8,240 bases of DNA from DASRVA01 sp035687745 (GTDB lineage: Bacteria > Gemmatimonadota > Gemmatimonadetes > JACCXV01 > JAHWKZ01), in NCBI GenBank assembly GCA_035687745.1, contig DASRVA010000138.1, positions 1 to 8,240 of the forward strand, written 5' to 3'. How positions within the stretch are numbered: position 1 is the first letter of the stretch; each line of letters opens with the position of its first letter. The notes under the pieces are model-generated. The model made no database searches and was not told the DNA's origin. It worked only from the letters and a program-made list of their open reading frames with translations. The translations under genes were made by a program, and so were the position numbers. Shown here piece after piece: positions 5,773 through 8,240 of this stretch.

Positions 5773-7617
5773 ATGATGAGCGATTCCGGCTACAAGCCGC
5801 TCTCGGCATACGCCGCGATCGGCAGCCTGACCACGGCCGCGCTGGTCGGGAGCGACGGCTCGATCGACTGGTGCTGCCTGCCCGAGCTGGACAGCCCGAG
5901 CGTCTTCGCCGCGATCCTGGACGCCCGGAAGGGCGGGCGGTGGCGGATCGGCCCCGCCTCGGGGGCGTCCGGCACCCAGCGCTACCTGGACCGGACCAAC
6001 GTGGTCGAGACGACGTTCGTCGAGCCGACGGGGACGGCCGGGGTGATCGACTTCATGCCCTACTGGGAGGGGATCGCCCACGGACGCGACCAGACGATCG
6101 TCCGGATCGTCGAGGGGCGGCGGGGCGAGGTCGAGCTGGAGCAGGAGTTCGCCCCCCGCTTCGACTATGCCCGCGGCCCGACCCGGCTGGAGCCGTTCGA
6201 CGGCGGGGCGGTCGCGCGGCAGGACGGAGAGTTCGTCCAGCTCTGGGCGCCCGGCCCGCTCTCGATCGAGGGGGACCGCGCGAGTGCGCGCCACCTCGTC
6301 CGGGAAGGCGACCGCCTGGTCTATCTCCTCGGCCACTCCGGCCCGGACGGCATGGCCGAGACGGTCGACGCGTTCGACGCCTTCAACCGGACCGTCGCCT
6401 TCTGGCACGAGTGGGTCCACGACTGCAACCCCGACCTCTGCCCGTTCGGCGGCGGCCCCTGGCACGACATGGTCGTCCGGAGCGAGCTCGTCCTCAAGCT
6501 CCTCAGCCACCACGAGACGGGCGCGATCGCCGCCGCCCTGACGACGTCGCTTCCCGAGGAGATCGGCGGCGAGAGGAACTGGGACTACCGCTATGCCTGG
6601 ATCCGGGACGCCTCGTTCACCGTCCACGCGCTCTACCACCTGGGCCACCACCGGATGCTCCACGACTTCATCGGGTGGATCCGCGACAGCGCGCTGGACG
6701 GAAAGCCGATCGGCGACCTGCGCGTCCTCTATACGCTCCGCGGCGGGACCCCGCCCGAGGAGCGGACGCTCGACCACCTCGAGGGGTACCGCGGCTCGCG
6801 GCCGGTCCGGGTCGGCAACCTGGCGGCCGAGCAGCGGCAGCTCGACATCTATGGCGAGATCCTGGACGCCACCTATCAGGTGTGGCGCTACGGGGTCGAG
6901 AAACCGTCGCAGGAGCTGGCCGGGTTCCTGGCCACGATCGCCGACCACGTGTGCGAGGTCTGGCACGAGCCCGACTTCGGGATCTGGGAGGTCCGGACCG
7001 AGCCCCGTCACTTCGTCTACTCGAAGGTCATGTGCTGGGTCGCCCTTGACCGGGCCGTCCGGCTCGCCGAGGACCGCACACATCCGCTGGCCGGGGACGT
7101 CGCCCGGTGGCGGAGGGAGCAGGACGCCGTCCGCGCGTCGATCCTGGAGAACGGGGTCGACCCCGAGCGGGGCACGTTCGTCCAGTCGTACGGGAGCCGA
7201 CACCTGGACGCCGCGCTCCTCCTGATTCCGATCCTCGGCTTCCTGCCGATCGACGACCCGCGGGTCGAGCGGACGATCGCCGCCATCGAGGACGAGCTCG
7301 TCGTTGAAGATCTGGTGATCCGCTACCTCTCCGAGGACGGGCTGCGCGGAGGCGAGGGGGCGTTCGCGTGGTGCACGTTCTGGCTCATCGACTGCCTGGC
7401 GATGCAAGGCCGGCTGGCCGAGGCCGAGGGGCTCCTCCGGAAGATGATCGCGCGCGCGAATCCGGTCGGGCTCCTGAGCGAGGAGATCCACATCCAGACG
7501 GGTGAGCTCCTCGGCAACTTCCCCCAGGCGTTCACCCATCTCGGAGTCGTCAACTCAGCCCTCTGGCTGAACACCATGAAGGGTCGGGTCCCCGAGGGTC
7601 CCGAGCCGGCGAGCTGA
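5773..7617 (+). CDS. Glycoside hydrolase family 15 protein (glucoamylase-like or trehalase)
   Basis: This 614-aa protein has the usual bacterial GH15 layout: an N-terminal beta-sandwich domain (about 8-225, opening with GSLTTAALVGSDGSIDW) and a C-terminal (alpha/alpha)6 barrel (about 230-605). The barrel has ERNWDYRYAWIRDA (267-280), GEILDATYQ (361-369) and the probable catalytic acid E406 in GIWEVR, followed by FVYSKVMCWVALDRA. The probable catalytic base is E570 in LLSEEIHIQTGELLGNFPQAF. GH15 enzymes release glucose from alpha-glucans, and some, such as the mycobacterial and Thermoplasma enzymes, hydrolyse trehalose. Placement 22 nt after otsB favours a trehalose-linked role, but sequence does not decide between trehalase and glucoamylase/dextranase. 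No signal peptide is seen, so it is probably cytosolic. ATG 5773 is chosen; a second ATG at 5776 is equivalent, and no Shine-Dalgarno is present. Confidence 0.93.
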   Translation: MMSDSGYKPLSAYAAIGSLTTAALVGSDGSIDWCCLPELDSPSVFAAILDARKGGRWRIGPASGASGTQRYLDRTNVVETTFVEPTGTAGVIDFMPYWEGIAHGRDQTIVRIVEGRRGEVELEQEFAPRFDYARGPTRLEPFDGGAVARQDGEFVQLWAPGPLSIEGDRASARHLVREGDRLVYLLGHSGPDGMAETVDAFDAFNRTVAFWHEWVHDCNPDLCPFGGGPWHDMVVRSELVLKLLSHHETGAIAAALTTSLPEEIGGERNWDYRYAWIRDASFTVHALYHLGHHRMLHDFIGWIRDSALDGKPIGDLRVLYTLRGGTPPEERTLDHLEGYRGSRPVRVGNLAAEQRQLDIYGEILDATYQVWRYGVEKPSQELAGFLATIADHVCEVWHEPDFGIWEVRTEPRHFVYSKVMCWVALDRAVRLAEDRTHPLAGDVARWRREQDAVRASILENGVDPERGTFVQSYGSRHLDAALLLIPILGFLPIDDPRVERTIAAIEDELVVEDLVIRYLSEDGLRGGEGAFAWCTFWLIDCLAMQGRLAEAEGLLRKMIARANPVGLLSEEIHIQTGELLGNFPQAFTHLGVVNSALWLNTMKGRVPEGPEPAS

Positions 7618-7660
7618 GGCTTGGCCACGTCCCGGAACGACCCTCTGTATTGCATCGAAC

Positions 7661-7688
7661 TGAGCCGCTGAGCCGCATCCTCTACACT
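7661..7688 (+). promoter_or_regulatory. Tandem 8-bp repeat and TACACT box upstream of the BON-domain gene
   Basis: TGAGCCGC occurs twice in immediate tandem (7661-7668 and 7669-7676). It is followed 6 nt later by TACACT (7683-7688), a candidate -10 box that would give a leader of about 40 nt before the ATG at 7734. No convincing -35 exists, so the promoter reading is tentative. The repeat could be a binding site or chance. Confidence 0.25.
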
Positions 7689-7733
7689 GATTCCATACCC
7701 ACAACGCATGCGGATTCGAACGTGGAGGCGAAG

Positions 7734-8240
7734 ATGACATCCAAGGCGAGCGTGCTCGGGGGTCTCGGTCTGGGGGCCGGGCTCATGTACCTGCTGGATC
7801 CCGACCGCGGGCGCCGGCGGCGCGCGCTCGTTCGCGACCAGCTCTCTTCGCGGATCGGGAACTCGGAGGCCTTCCTGGGGAAGACCGTCCGCGACTCGGC
7901 GAACCGCTCGAGGGGGCTCGTGGCCCGCGCGCGGAGCCGTGTCACCCCGGGCGGCCGGGTCACGGACGACGTCCTGGTCGAGCGGGTCCGCTCCAAGCTC
8001 GGCCGCTACGTCTCCCACCCCGGGGCCATCGAGGTCGACGCCCACCGGGGCCGGGTGGTCCTGCGTGGACAGATCCTGGCCGGCGAGAGCGAGGATCTGC
8101 TGAGCGCGGTGGCCTCGGTGCCGGGCGTCCATCACGTCGAGAACGAGCTCGAGGTGCACGAGCGCCCGGGCGACGTGCCCGCCCTCCAGGGGACGGGTCG
8201 GCGGACGGGCGAAACCTCGGAGCTCGCGCAGGAGAGCTGG
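7734..8240 (+). CDS. BON-domain protein (3' end missing)
   Basis: The first 169 residues are present and the frame is open to the window edge. A Gly/Leu-rich N-terminal segment (about 7-21, VLGGLGLGAGLMYLL) is followed by DPDRGRRRR. I recognise this arrangement from bacterial BON proteins that have a membrane-anchoring or hairpin-like hydrophobic start and an Arg-rich flank. Residues about 78-142 form a BON (OsmY/nodulation) domain: DDVLVERVRSKLGR, then the strand pattern IEVDAHRGRVVLRGQI, and VASVPGVHHVENELEV. BON domains are thought to bind membranes or phospholipids and are common in osmotic-stress proteins. GGAGG at 7724-7728, 5 nt before the ATG, fixes the start. The gene is separated from GH15 by 116 bp and probably has its own promoter. 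The exact role is unknown. Confidence 0.87.
   Translation, partial: MTSKASVLGGLGLGAGLMYLLDPDRGRRRRALVRDQLSSRIGNSEAFLGKTVRDSANRSRGLVARARSRVTPGGRVTDDVLVERVRSKLGRYVSHPGAIEVDAHRGRVVLRGQILAGESEDLLSAVASVPGVHHVENELEVHERPGDVPALQGTGRRTGETSELAQESW

Noticed and set aside
5647..7539. A 630-codon open frame on the minus strand, longer than GH15 itself
   Set aside because: It lies antisense to a gene with intact GH15 motifs. Its product is Asp/Pro/Arg/Val-rich with no recognisable domain, as expected from high third-position GC.
7661..7676. Tandem TGAGCCGC, considered as the start of a repeat array
   Set aside because: There are only two units, without spacers, so it is not CRISPR or a larger satellite.

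Overview
The window comes from a GC-rich bacterial chromosome. G+C and third-position G+C are visibly high throughout, and this is why long open frames appear on both strands. Three probable operon heads have a TANNNT-like hexamer 7-8 nt before the start codon and no Shine-Dalgarno sequence, which suggests leaderless transcription. Internal or separately led genes instead carry good GGAGG-type sites. Together with an otsA-otsB-GH15 cluster and small stress-type proteins (Rho_N-like, BON), this fits an uncultivated soil-type bacterium, such as a Chloroflexota, Actinomycetota or Methylomirabilota relative. The sequence alone does not settle the phylum.

Layout. (1) Positions 1-720, minus strand: an XRE-family regulator overlaps by 4 bp a nucleotidyltransferase that runs off the left edge. 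The pair looks like a toxin-antitoxin or AbiE-like module, and an AT-rich 7-3-7 palindrome sits directly before the regulator's start codon. (2) 898-2938, minus strand: a compact run made of a probable PIN-domain toxin remnant (41 codons), a small four-cysteine zinc-ribbon protein, a RidA-family protein whose best-supported start lies inside the zinc-ribbon gene, and a bifunctional alpha/beta-hydrolase-OsmC fusion. (3) 3000-3302, plus strand: a 100-aa hydrophilic protein with a C-terminal Rho_N/SAP-like motif. (4) 3436-7617, plus strand: a trehalose operon with otsA (GT20 synthase), otsB (HAD phosphatase) and a GH15 glycosidase, tightly packed. (5) 7734 to the right edge: a BON-domain protein, incomplete.

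How the genes may work together. OtsA and OtsB convert a nucleotide-glucose plus glucose-6-phosphate to trehalose-6-phosphate and then trehalose. The adjacent GH15 enzyme could hydrolyse trehalose, or could act on maltodextrin/glycogen to feed glucose back. The RidA and hydrolase-OsmC genes suggest protection from reactive metabolites and peroxides. The window as a whole reads as a stress-protection neighbourhood with toxin-antitoxin-type modules nearby.

I see no clear sign of a wholly new system: no CRISPR array, RNA gene, insertion sequence or prophage. The most interesting items are the decayed PIN fragment, the long RidA/zinc-ribbon overlap with a RidA lacking the usual catalytic arginine, the leaderless-promoter pattern, and the pairing of trehalose synthesis with a GH15 hydrolase.
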